Origin: Gammaproteobacteria bacterium
GTDB lineage: Bacteria > Pseudomonadota > Gammaproteobacteria > GRL18
Length of the DNA: 30,865 nt
Assembly: GCA_023144715.1 (NCBI GenBank)
Contig: JAGLFC010000098.1
Span: 1 to 30,865, forward strand
Reading direction: 5' to 3'
The translations under genes and the position numbers were made by a program. Within the stretch, counting starts at the first letter, position 1. Each line of letters starts with the position of its first letter. Positions 9,512-16,870 of this stretch are shown one piece after another. Under the pieces are notes generated by a model, which saw only the letters and a program-made list of their open reading frames with translations, had not been told where the DNA came from and did no database searches.

Positions 9512-10981
9512 TTATAAAAAATTCAAAATTTCTTGCTCAATATCCTGCTTATCAATAATAGTACTTTGAGCAATTTCTTTACTGAATAAATCATTAATAA
9601 TCGCTGGAATGTTAATATTGGCTTCTTTGGCGATAGATTCTAGTGCATCACTATCATTAGCATCTTGTTCACCTGTCAAAGCATTGGCAATCGTGGGAGA
9701 GAATTTTGTCCATTCTGCGGTAGAATAAGCAATGGTGATTAATGGCTTATCACGACACGTATCGTAGGCTTTAAAACAAGTGGCTGTATGAGGATCCATA
9801 AGATAGTTATTTTCAAAGGCTTCTTTAATATATTCTTTACCTTCCTTATCTTCACAAAAATCTGCGGCAAACATGGTCTGAATTTCTGCCAACTCAGTGG
9901 CACTGAGTTCATAGTGATTATCATTATCTAACTGTGCCATTAATTCTTTGGTACGCTCTGATCCAAATAAATCAAATAAAATACGTTCAACATTGGATGA
10001 TTTTAAAATATCCATTGCGGGTGAACTGGTCGAAATCACTGACATATCACGCAAATCATATTGTCCAAATTTAATGAGCTGTGTTAACACATTGTTTTTA
10101 TTAGAGGCAATTAAGATTTTCTCAACAGGAAGTCCCATTTTCATCGCATAATAACCGCCTAAGGCATTACCAAAATTACCACTAGGCACATCTAAATAAA
10201 CCTTGTCACCTAGTTTAATCGCTTGAGTACGCACCAATTCAAGATAGCTGTAAATATGATAAATCAATTGAAAGATAATACGCCCAAAATTCACTGAATT
10301 AGCTGCGGATAAATGGATGTTTTTTTCTTTAAGCTTGGCTTTAAACGTTGCTGATCCTAATAAACGCTTTAAAGCATTTTGGGCATCATCAAAATCACCA
10401 TGAATACCAATGACTTTTAAATTTTTAGCATCTTCTGTCACCATCTGTAAACGTTGTACATCCGATGTACCGCCATCAGGGTAGAGACAGGCCACTTGTA
10501 CATTGGCACGATTTTTAAAGGTTTCTAAAGCCGCAGGCCCTGTATCACCACTGGTGGCTGCCATAATTAAATAATGTTCATTACGCTGTTGAGCTAACGA
10601 AGATAACACCACACCAAAGGGTTGTAATGCCATATCTTTAAAGGCACGAGTAGGTCCATGATAGAGTTCACTGATATAGAGATCATCTTTGACTTTTACT
10701 AAGGGGACAGGATTGGTATTATCATCAAATTGATCGTATAAACTCAGCGCTTCATCGATCACTGTGGCATCAATATCAATTTCAAAGGCATTTAAAACCG
10801 CTTTAGCCAATGTTTTATAATTAGAATTAAGATGTGTTTGTAAAAAACTCAAACCTAGATCAGGCAATGTTTTGGGTACATAAATACCGCCAAAAGAGGC
10901 AATAGGAGCTAATATTGCCGAAGAAAATGTGGCCTCTAAAGGATGCTCACCATCATTACCACGAGTTTCAATAAAATTCAT
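9512..10981 (-). CDS. thrC: threonine synthase
   Basis: ThrC converts O-phosphohomoserine to threonine using pyridoxal phosphate. The 489-residue length and the N-terminus MNFIETRGNDGEHPLEATFS fit the long bacterial class of threonine synthase. The PLP lysine is K115 in HGPTRAFKDMALQPFG, and ATSGDTGPAALE and SGNFGNALGGYYA are the phosphate-binding and cofactor loops. The ATG at 10981 has AGGTTAAGAAT upstream. Homoserine dehydrogenase, often next door in other bacteria, is absent here. A 42-bp element shared with the region upstream of 15279 lies 40-81 bases before the start and includes a TATAAT box. Confidence 0.95.
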   Translation of the reverse strand: MNFIETRGNDGEHPLEATFSSAILAPIASFGGIYVPKTLPDLGLSFLQTHLNSNYKTLAKAVLNAFEIDIDATVIDEALSLYDQFDDNTNPVPLVKVKDDLYISELYHGPTRAFKDMALQPFGVVLSSLAQQRNEHYLIMAATSGDTGPAALETFKNRANVQVACLYPDGGTSDVQRLQMVTEDAKNLKVIGIHGDFDDAQNALKRLLGSATFKAKLKEKNIHLSAANSVNFGRIIFQLIYHIYSYLELVRTQAIKLGDKVYLDVPSGNFGNALGGYYAMKMGLPVEKILIASNKNNVLTQLIKFGQYDLRDMSVISTSSPAMDILKSSNVERILFDLFGSERTKELMAQLDNDNHYELSATELAEIQTMFAADFCEDKEGKEYIKEAFENNYLMDPHTATCFKAYDTCRDKPLITIAYSTAEWTKFSPTIANALTGEQDANDSDALESIAKEANINIPAIINDLFSKEIAQSTIIDKQDIEQEILNFL

Positions 10982-11020
10982 ATTCTTAACCTAAGTCCTT
11001 AAACTGTATAAAATAAAGCT

Positions 11021-11062
11021 TAATTATAACCTAAGGACGGTATAAAATTGTAAATTTCTTTG
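11021..11062. repeat. direct repeat copy A, right beside the Roadblock module
   Basis: This 42-bp element between thrC and the zinc-finger/Roadblock gene matches copy B at 15329-15369 in 39 positions, with two substitutions and one single-base gap, and in the same orientation. Shared cores include CCTAAGGAC and TAAAATTGTAAATTTCTTTG. On the minus strand it contains TATAAT (11028-11023) and TTTACA, so it may hold the thrC promoter, though the 20-base spacing between those boxes is too long for a good sigma-70 promoter. Confidence 0.85.
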
Positions 11063-11099
11063 TATCAATAACTATTATTTTTTCACAAGAGTCAATCCA

Positions 11100-12011
11100 C
11101 TATGAAGATGATATAGATTGTTTAGATTGTTCATTACGGACGAGCTTGCACACTTTTCCAAGTATTATTTTTGCCATACCCACATTGGCATCAGGTTCCA
11201 CTAAAAGAGCCACAATAGATTGACCTTTAATCGCCCAAACAGCACTAAAAATAGCATTTTTAAAATTCACTTGAAAAAAGTTACATTTACCTAATCCAGT
11301 ATTATTAGGGCAATACACTTGGGAAAGTACATTTGTTGTAATTAATGCAAGATTGTAGGATGAATTATTATCTTCCGCCAGCAGAGTACCCGAAAGATCA
11401 ATAATGACAGAGCTTAAATAACCATCAATCGTATGTAAGGGTGTTAAGCAATTTTGTAAATTAATTTTTATTTTTTTGAGTATAGAGCGATTTAAAATAA
11501 CCTGTTTTGTCTCTTTCAATAAAGCACTATCCTTTTGCTCATTCAACGAATCAATGGTAGGTTGTTCAGATGTAATAATAGTAGGATCTAATGTTTCTGT
11601 GTGAGTCGTTTTTGGTGTTATAAACTCACTAATATCCAATTCTGAAACTTGAATATTTGTTAAATTTAAGGGTTCAATAAAGTTTTTTTCTTTATTTTTT
11701 ATTGGATGAGTGTTTCTTGTGCTAACATCTTCATTAATAAATGCTTTCACAAATTTAATAGAATTTTGTAAGGATATATTTTCTATTTTTTGTATAAAGT
11801 CATAAGCATTACCTGTCTGACGACAAGAATAACAATGCCATGTTTTTTTATGCTCATAGACTAAAAAATTTTTATCTGTCTTATCATTACAAAAAGGACA
11901 ATGACCACTAAAAAAAGCCCCTTCTTTTTTTATGGTAACATGTATTTTAATCAGATCAAGAAAATCATTTTTGCTTAAAGAAGAGCGTATATTATTGGAA
12001 TTATTTTTCAT
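11100..12011 (-). CDS. CHC2-type (DnaG-like) zinc finger fused to Roadblock/LC7 domain
   Basis: The 303-residue protein has a primase-style zinc finger at residues 20-80: HCPFCNDKT (C38, C41) and HCYSCRQTGNAYDFI (C60, C63) match the CHC2 fold of DnaG, with Cys in place of the usual His. A linker of about 100 polar residues follows, then a Roadblock/LC7 domain at 186-293 (PLHTIDGYLSS, GLGKCNFFQV, NVGMAK). No TOPRIM polymerase domain is present, so it is not a primase. I chose the ATG at 12011 because AGGTGTCG sits just upstream; a GTG at 12017 lacks a ribosome site. Its Roadblock domain is the most divergent of the three in the locus. The function is unknown; it may link DNA/RNA binding with Roadblock dimerisation. 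Confidence 0.8.
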   Translation of the reverse strand: MKNNSNNIRSSLSKNDFLDLIKIHVTIKKEGAFFSGHCPFCNDKTDKNFLVYEHKKTWHCYSCRQTGNAYDFIQKIENISLQNSIKFVKAFINEDVSTRNTHPIKNKEKNFIEPLNLTNIQVSELDISEFITPKTTHTETLDPTIITSEQPTIDSLNEQKDSALLKETKQVILNRSILKKIKINLQNCLTPLHTIDGYLSSVIIDLSGTLLAEDNNSSYNLALITTNVLSQVYCPNNTGLGKCNFFQVNFKNAIFSAVWAIKGQSIVALLVEPDANVGMAKIILGKVCKLVRNEQSKQSISSS

Positions 12012-12079
12012 CGACACCTAATTAATTCTATTAAAATGTTAATTTCAGGCTAGATATTTTATTTTTTTAATTAAATAAC

Positions 12080-12102
12080 CTACCCATTATTGCAATGAGT
12101 AG
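12080..12102 (-). terminator. possible weak terminator hairpin after the lone Roadblock gene
   Basis: Arms 12080-12088 and 12094-12102 pair over 9 positions (one G-U on the minus-strand RNA) around a 5-base loop. On the minus strand the stem is followed by GTTATTTAATT, which is only moderately U-rich. It lies between the stop at 12114 and the next gene start at 12011. Confidence 0.4.
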
Positions 12103-12113
12103 ATTAATTTTAT

Positions 12114-12470
12114 TTAAGCGAGTTGACTACCACTTGTCTCACCCACTTTAGCAAGCATCAATTTTGCCATACCAATATTTGCATCAGGTGCTAATAAAAC
12201 AGCGGCTACTGACTGATCTTCAACCGCCCAAACAGCACCAAATACACCATGCTCAGAATTAACTTGAACAAAGTTACATTTACCAAGACCTGCACCATTC
12301 ACTGCTTTAACCGCACTATTAATCAATGAAATGGCATTCGCACCAATCAATGCAACATTATATTTTGAGTTATTATGCTGTACTAATACTTCACCCGACA
12401 TATCAAAAATTGCAGATGCCAAATAACCGTCAACCGCGTGTAATGGTACTAAAGAATCTTCTAAAGACAT
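12114..12470 (-). CDS. stand-alone Roadblock/LC7 domain protein
   Basis: This 118-residue protein is a single Roadblock/LC7 domain, the small alpha/beta dimerisation fold that in bacteria usually regulates Ras-like GTPases (MglB is the model). Signature stretches are PLHAVDGYLASAIFDMSG, GAGLGKCNFVQVNS and NIGMAKLMLAKVG. It is highly similar along its length to the C-terminal domain of the protein at 14212-15279 (shared LASAIFDMSG, GLGKCNF, AVWAVEDQS), so they arose by duplication. GGAAATAAAC precedes the ATG. The 143-base gap upstream includes TTTAGGTATATATAAG on the minus strand, similar to the TTAGGTATAAT box in the direct repeats, so this gene may have its own promoter. No GTPase partner is seen. 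Confidence 0.9.
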   Translation of the reverse strand: MSLEDSLVPLHAVDGYLASAIFDMSGEVLVQHNNSKYNVALIGANAISLINSAVKAVNGAGLGKCNFVQVNSEHGVFGAVWAVEDQSVAAVLLAPDANIGMAKLMLAKVGETSGSQLA

Positions 12471-12613
12471 GTTTATTTCCTATTTTATAGAGATTATTAT
12501 TAAGTCTTATATATACCTAAAGATATATATCAATTGAACAAGTTAATAATGTCCTCTTTCATTTTCTATGTCAAGTATTTTTCTGAACTTCTAGCAAATA
12601 TATAAATCAAAAA

Positions 12614-13351
12614 TTAAAGTACTTGTTGTATTAATAATACACTAATATTATCTTTGCCTTCTAAATTTAAGACCTTATTAACTAAATTTTCTGCTTTCCA
12701 AGATAAATCATTTGATTGGAGCAAAATGCTTGTAATTTTATCATCGGTCAACTCAGTGGATAAACCATCCGTACACAACAATAAAATACCTTTATCAAGT
12801 TGTCCGTTAATGCTATCCACTTGAGGTAAAGTTTTCCCCCCTAATGCCTGACGAAGAAGATTACGTTGTGGATGAATTCTTGCTTGTTGTTCATTGATGT
12901 CTCCTTGATCAATAAGTTGTTGAACAACCGTATGATCATGTGATAATTGTGTTAATGTATCTCGCTCAAATAAATAAGCACGACTATCACCGACCCATGC
13001 CACTTCAAATTCTGTTTTTTTAATCTGTACCGCCACAATGGTCGTCGCCATACCTTCTTTACCATTAAAACTTGTTGCTAATTGGCACACACCTTCATGA
13101 GCTTGAATAATTGCATCGACTAAACAAACCCCTTTACTGACAGCAGACTCAATACAATTCACCGCAAATTGACTGGCGATTGCACCACCTTCATGACCAC
13201 TCATACCATCTGCAACCAACCATAAGCCTATATCAGGACATGCCTTAATACTATCTTCATTGATATTTTTATGATTGCCGATAGCAGAATATGTTGCACT
13301 CATCAATGCACTTGATAGTGTATCATTATTAAGCTTTTCATTATTAGCCAT
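12614..13351 (-). CDS. PP2C-family protein serine/threonine phosphatase
   Basis: This 245-residue protein is a single PP2C (PPM) catalytic domain of the bacterial Stp/PrpC size class and removes phosphate from Ser/Thr in a Mn/Mg-dependent way. All main motifs are present: NINEDS (E32, D33), VADGMSGHEGG (D48), GDSRAYL (121-127), LLCTDGLS (D195) and GKDNISVLL (D234, N235). There is no membrane helix. AAGGAA precedes the ATG. It sits 28 bases downstream of a kinase-like gene, so the pair could form a reversible phosphorylation switch in the Roadblock module (inference). Confidence 0.93.
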   Translation of the reverse strand: MANNEKLNNDTLSSALMSATYSAIGNHKNINEDSIKACPDIGLWLVADGMSGHEGGAIASQFAVNCIESAVSKGVCLVDAIIQAHEGVCQLATSFNGKEGMATTIVAVQIKKTEFEVAWVGDSRAYLFERDTLTQLSHDHTVVQQLIDQGDINEQQARIHPQRNLLRQALGGKTLPQVDSINGQLDKGILLLCTDGLSTELTDDKITSILLQSNDLSWKAENLVNKVLNLEGKDNISVLLIQQVL

Positions 13352-13379
13352 AGAAGTATTCCTTAATTAGATCTATTGA

Positions 13380-14219
13380 TCAACAAATGCCTTCTTGTAA
13401 TACTAGAATCATTTGTCGTAAAGGTGGAATAGGATTTCGATGACACACTAATTGACGACAAAATTGAGAATCTATATTTAATAATAATTCTTGAACTTTA
13501 CCTTGTTTCAGCTTATCCAGTACCCAATTAAGTGCATAAATATTACCTGCTTCACGACTTTCATTCATTTCTTTAATGGTAAAACGTGAATCAAATACTA
13601 ATTTTCCACGATAAAAGACTAAACCAAAGTCAATATTAGCCAAACGCTGACCATTCCAACGAATATTCGTTGTTTTACGATCTGTTAAATGCAACAATTT
13701 TGTAAACACTTCCCAAACACCAAAGGCAAATAAATAGTCTTTGGTATCTCGTAAAACATGTAATTGCCTCTGACTCAGGGCTTCAAATATTTTTTCCGTA
13801 ATAATAATTTCAGAACTGCACAGATAACGAATCTTAGTATCCGTTAATAAATTATTAAACTCTAAGCCAATCCCTTCTTTAATAGCTCCTTCCCATGCTT
13901 CCTTAATATAAAAAGTTTTTATATCTTGTTCATGAGTGGTAAAGCTAATTTCCGCACAATGTCCAGTAATATTACGTTTATGCGTTACTGTTAAATGATT
14001 ATAATCATAACCAAAAAGCTCTGCCGCATAACGACATAATAATGTATCTGATTGAATAGATTGTTGATAATCAAGCATATCAAAATAATGCAAATAATCA
14101 TTGACAACAAAATCATTCGACACATGCTTCTGTTGAATATTTAATTTTTCGAGTAACGACAAACAATGCTCCACAGCATTATTAAACTCAAGTGTTTTAT
14201 CAGATGTTTTGTTATTCAC
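13380..14219 (-). CDS. putative atypical protein-kinase-like protein
   Basis: I do not recognise a named family for this 279-residue protein, but it carries a kinase-fold signature. FYIKEAWEG supplies a candidate ATP-binding lysine (K106). LTDRKTTNIRWNG gives a catalytic-loop-like D180-R-K-x-x-N185, and ANIDFG gives a metal-binding D197-F-G. The DRxxxN...IDFG layout recalls PI3/4-kinase-like and other atypical kinases rather than the HRD loop of Hanks kinases; an N-terminal glycine-rich loop is not obvious. The start is GTG (14219), overlapping the preceding gene by 8 bases, which points to translational coupling; the next Met (residue 48) would cut off part of the N-terminus. The PP2C gene follows at once. 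Kinase activity is an inference. Confidence 0.6.
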   Translation of the reverse strand: MNNKTSDKTLEFNNAVEHCLSLLEKLNIQQKHVSNDFVVNDYLHYFDMLDYQQSIQSDTLLCRYAAELFGYDYNHLTVTHKRNITGHCAEISFTTHEQDIKTFYIKEAWEGAIKEGIGLEFNNLLTDTKIRYLCSSEIIITEKIFEALSQRQLHVLRDTKDYLFAFGVWEVFTKLLHLTDRKTTNIRWNGQRLANIDFGLVFYRGKLVFDSRFTIKEMNESREAGNIYALNWVLDKLKQGKVQELLLNIDSQFCRQLVCHRNPIPPLRQMILVLQEGIC

Positions 14220-15279
14220 TTTTTACCAATTTACCCACTTTATCCAGTACTATTTTTGCCATTCCAACATTTGCATGAGGATCTAATAAGACAGTCGCAA
14301 TGGATTGATCTTCAACTGCCCAAACTGCGTTAAAAATACCATTTTCGGAATTTACTTGTATAAAATTACATTTACCTAAACCAGCATCACGTACAGCGTC
14401 CACAGCACTATTAACCATCATTGTGGCATTGATCCCAATTAATGAAATATTATAGTCTGACTGATTATCTTCTGCCATCACTAAACCTGACATATCAAAA
14501 ATTGCAGAGGCTAAATAACCATCAATATCATGTAATGGTATTAAGTTATTTTGTAGTCTAATCTGTTCTTCTTTTTTAAGAGGACTCTCTAATACAATGA
14601 CTTCATCCTGACTTCCTAAAATTTCATCTTTCTCATTATATTGAAGAATTAATTTTTCTAAAGAAAGCGATATTTTATGAGGACTGACTTGTTTTGGTAT
14701 TTTTCTAAAAGAAAGGGCTGTGCATTTTTCACCCAAAATATCTAAAACAGCTTGTTCACCCTCATGATCACCATGAAGACTATTGGATAAAACACCATCA
14801 TGAAAATAAATAAGTGCTATAGATTTTTTATTTTTAATTTCTATAAAGCAACTTTTTTTAGCGGCTTTAATTAATAGAAATAAATCACCCATTAAAATAT
14901 CTTCTGCCTTTTTTATGAGTGAGTTTGGCTGTTCAATATCGGTTAAAAGAGTAATAAATTGTCTGATACCTGAAAGATTATTGGCACAATAAAAACTTTT
15001 ATTAAAAGAGCGTCCTCTAATTTTCGATTGAGTTAAAATCACAATATTAAGTGTCGGAAATTCCTTTATCGTTAAAAGTAATAAACTTAGGCAATCAATA
15101 TTTTCTCCTAATAACTCCATAATGATGGTATCAACATCATTTGTTTTTAGTATTTTTGCACCTTCTAAAAAGCTTGAGGCAAACAAAAGATCATGATGTT
15201 GATTTTTTTGATTATGTAATCCTATTTTAAATGTTGATAACAAAATAGTATCATGTAAAATAACTAATATTTTTTTCAT
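14212..15279 (-). CDS. pseudoreceiver-PATAN(DUF4388)-Roadblock/LC7 signalling protein
   Basis: This 355-residue protein has three parts. Residues 1-115 resemble a response-regulator receiver (MKKILVILHD; VDTIIMELLGEN), but Glu55 stands where the phosphorylated Asp should be, so it is probably a pseudoreceiver. Residues 120-205 resemble the PATAN/DUF4388 domain (GDLFLLIKAAKKSCFIEIKN; IYFHDGVLSNS). Residues 245-350 are a Roadblock/LC7 domain (PLHDIDGYLASAIFDMSG; GLGKCNFIQVNSENG; NVGMAK) close to the lone Roadblock protein at 12114-12470. It is first in the module; its stop overlaps the kinase-like gene. Upstream within 90 bases lies direct repeat copy B with a TATAAT box, a plausible operon promoter. 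The ribosome site is weak. Confidence 0.82.
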   Translation of the reverse strand: MKKILVILHDTILLSTFKIGLHNQKNQHHDLLFASSFLEGAKILKTNDVDTIIMELLGENIDCLSLLLLTIKEFPTLNIVILTQSKIRGRSFNKSFYCANNLSGIRQFITLLTDIEQPNSLIKKAEDILMGDLFLLIKAAKKSCFIEIKNKKSIALIYFHDGVLSNSLHGDHEGEQAVLDILGEKCTALSFRKIPKQVSPHKISLSLEKLILQYNEKDEILGSQDEVIVLESPLKKEEQIRLQNNLIPLHDIDGYLASAIFDMSGLVMAEDNQSDYNISLIGINATMMVNSAVDAVRDAGLGKCNFIQVNSENGIFNAVWAVEDQSIATVLLDPHANVGMAKIVLDKVGKLVKSE

Positions 15280-15328
15280 TTGATTGATTCAATCCAAAAG
15301 TTTTTTTAACACCATTAAAAGATAACTA

Positions 15329-15369
15329 TAATTATACCTAAGGACAGCATAAAATTGTAAATTTCTTTG
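15329..15369. repeat. direct repeat copy B, left border of the Roadblock module in transcription order
   Basis: This 41-bp copy lies between the pabB stop and the start of the pseudoreceiver-Roadblock gene and matches copy A at 11021-11062 (39 of 42 aligned positions). The two copies enclose all five module genes. The minus strand holds TATAAT (15336-15331) preceded by TTAGG, with TTTACA 19 bases upstream, so it may act as the module promoter. Confidence 0.85.
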
Positions 15370-15379
15370 AGTCTATCGT

Positions 15380-16858
15380 TTATGAATCTTTCACTGAAGA
15401 GTGATTAATCTGTAAGGCATATAATAAACCTTTTGCTTTGGCACGAGTTTCTTCCAATTCTTTTTGAGCAATTGAATCAAATACCAAACCCGCTCCTGCT
15501 CTAAAACTGAGTATTTGCTCATTTTTATTACGTTCTAATAACAAAGTACGAATTAAAATATTTAAGTCCATACTACCGTCACGATTAATATAACCCATTG
15601 ATCCTGTATAGGCACCTCTTGAAGATTGTTCTAATTCTTCAATAATTTCCATACAGCGAATTTTGGGGCAACCTGTAATCGTACCACCAGGAAAAAGGGC
15701 TTTAATAACGTCTCCGGGAGTACTCTCTATGCGTAATTTTCCAATCACATTTGATACAATATGATGCACGTATGCATACGTTTCATTGCTCATGAGTTCA
15801 TCCACCTTGACACTACCGGGTATACACACTCGTCCTAAGTCATTACGGATCAGATCAATTAACATAATATGTTCTGCTTGCTCTTTAGGATGATGATGTA
15901 ATTCATCTAAAAGGCGTAAATCTTCTCGATTAGAAGGGCTTCTAGGGCGTGTACCTGCAATGGGTCTGGATTCAAGCACGCCCTTATTCACTTTAAGCAA
16001 GCGTTCGGGGGATGATGAAATAATGGTACTATGGGCTGTTTCAGTCACAAAACTTGCCAAGCCAGAAAAAGGTGCAGGGTTTTTTTGATTTAAACTTTGA
16101 GCCAATAAAAAGGCTTGTTCACTCTGTGTTTTGGCAGGAGCAACACTTTTCCAAAGACGTGATAAATTGACTTGAAAGACATCACCCTCTTTAATATAAT
16201 CATGCACTTTATCCGCTGAATGAAGAAAGCATTCTTCTTTTTCTTCTTCAAGTGTGAGTTGCCAATCAATCATAGTTTCTGATTGGGCAGTAGCTTGTTG
16301 TATCTGTTGAATATCCTTTAATAATGCTTGATAAGCACTCTCATGATCACTGTTTTGTTCACTAAGAAAAAAAGCCTTCTTTTGTTGGTGATCAACAATC
16401 AGTGCCTGCTTAACACGGGCAGCATAAGCAATAGGTAATGATGCGTATTGCTTCTGTTCAGATAAAGTGAATGCTATTTGTAATGTGGGTTCAAGCTGTT
16501 GAGCAAATTCATAAGCAAAAAATACAAACCAACCGCCCCTAAAAGGTAATTGACATGATTCACTGTCTTCATCTATCATTTTATTTTGTTCAGATAAAAA
16601 AAGTTGATCAAAGGTATCAAGGAAAGACGAATTTTGGCTAATATCAATATTCTTATCAGAACAAGAAAGCTGAAATGACGCATCCATAGTCAAATAATAA
16701 TCAGGCTTAATAAAGACTATATCAAAGTTTAAGGTTTGACTACTTTTACTGGATGTATTGAGGACAAAGGGATATTTATCTGGAAAATGGCGATAAAATT
16801 GGATAAGCTCAGGTAATGCTTGTATTGAAATTTCTGTATACTGACATGCCTGAGTCAT
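15380..16858 (-). CDS. pabB: aminodeoxychorismate synthase component I
   Basis: This 492-residue chorismate-utilising enzyme most likely aminates chorismate to 4-amino-4-deoxychorismate for folate synthesis. The N-terminal half has the PabB-type FRGGWFVFFAYEFAQQLEP stretch; the C-terminal catalytic half has SRPIAGTRPR, HIMLIDLIRNDLGRV, FPGGTITGCPKIRCMEIIEELE (split here by family convention) and GAGLVFDSI. The position equal to the catalytic Lys of E. coli PabB (PIKGT) is Ala here (PIAGT), as in TrpE and in many PabB-annotated proteins, so anthranilate synthase is the alternative. The place beside acpP-fabF, where folate gene pabC often sits, favours PabB. The glutaminase subunit is not adjacent. 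It begins 12 bases after fabF. Confidence 0.85.
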   Translation of the reverse strand: MTQACQYTEISIQALPELIQFYRHFPDKYPFVLNTSSKSSQTLNFDIVFIKPDYYLTMDASFQLSCSDKNIDISQNSSFLDTFDQLFLSEQNKMIDEDSESCQLPFRGGWFVFFAYEFAQQLEPTLQIAFTLSEQKQYASLPIAYAARVKQALIVDHQQKKAFFLSEQNSDHESAYQALLKDIQQIQQATAQSETMIDWQLTLEEEKEECFLHSADKVHDYIKEGDVFQVNLSRLWKSVAPAKTQSEQAFLLAQSLNQKNPAPFSGLASFVTETAHSTIISSSPERLLKVNKGVLESRPIAGTRPRSPSNREDLRLLDELHHHPKEQAEHIMLIDLIRNDLGRVCIPGSVKVDELMSNETYAYVHHIVSNVIGKLRIESTPGDVIKALFPGGTITGCPKIRCMEIIEELEQSSRGAYTGSMGYINRDGSMDLNILIRTLLLERNKNEQILSFRAGAGLVFDSIAQKELEETRAKAKGLLYALQINHSSVKDS

Positions 16859-16870
16859 AGTATCGCTAAG

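Noticed and set aside
11100..12011. DNA primase gene
   Set aside because: Only the zinc finger resembles DnaG; the TOPRIM polymerase domain and the helicase-binding domain are absent and a Roadblock domain follows.
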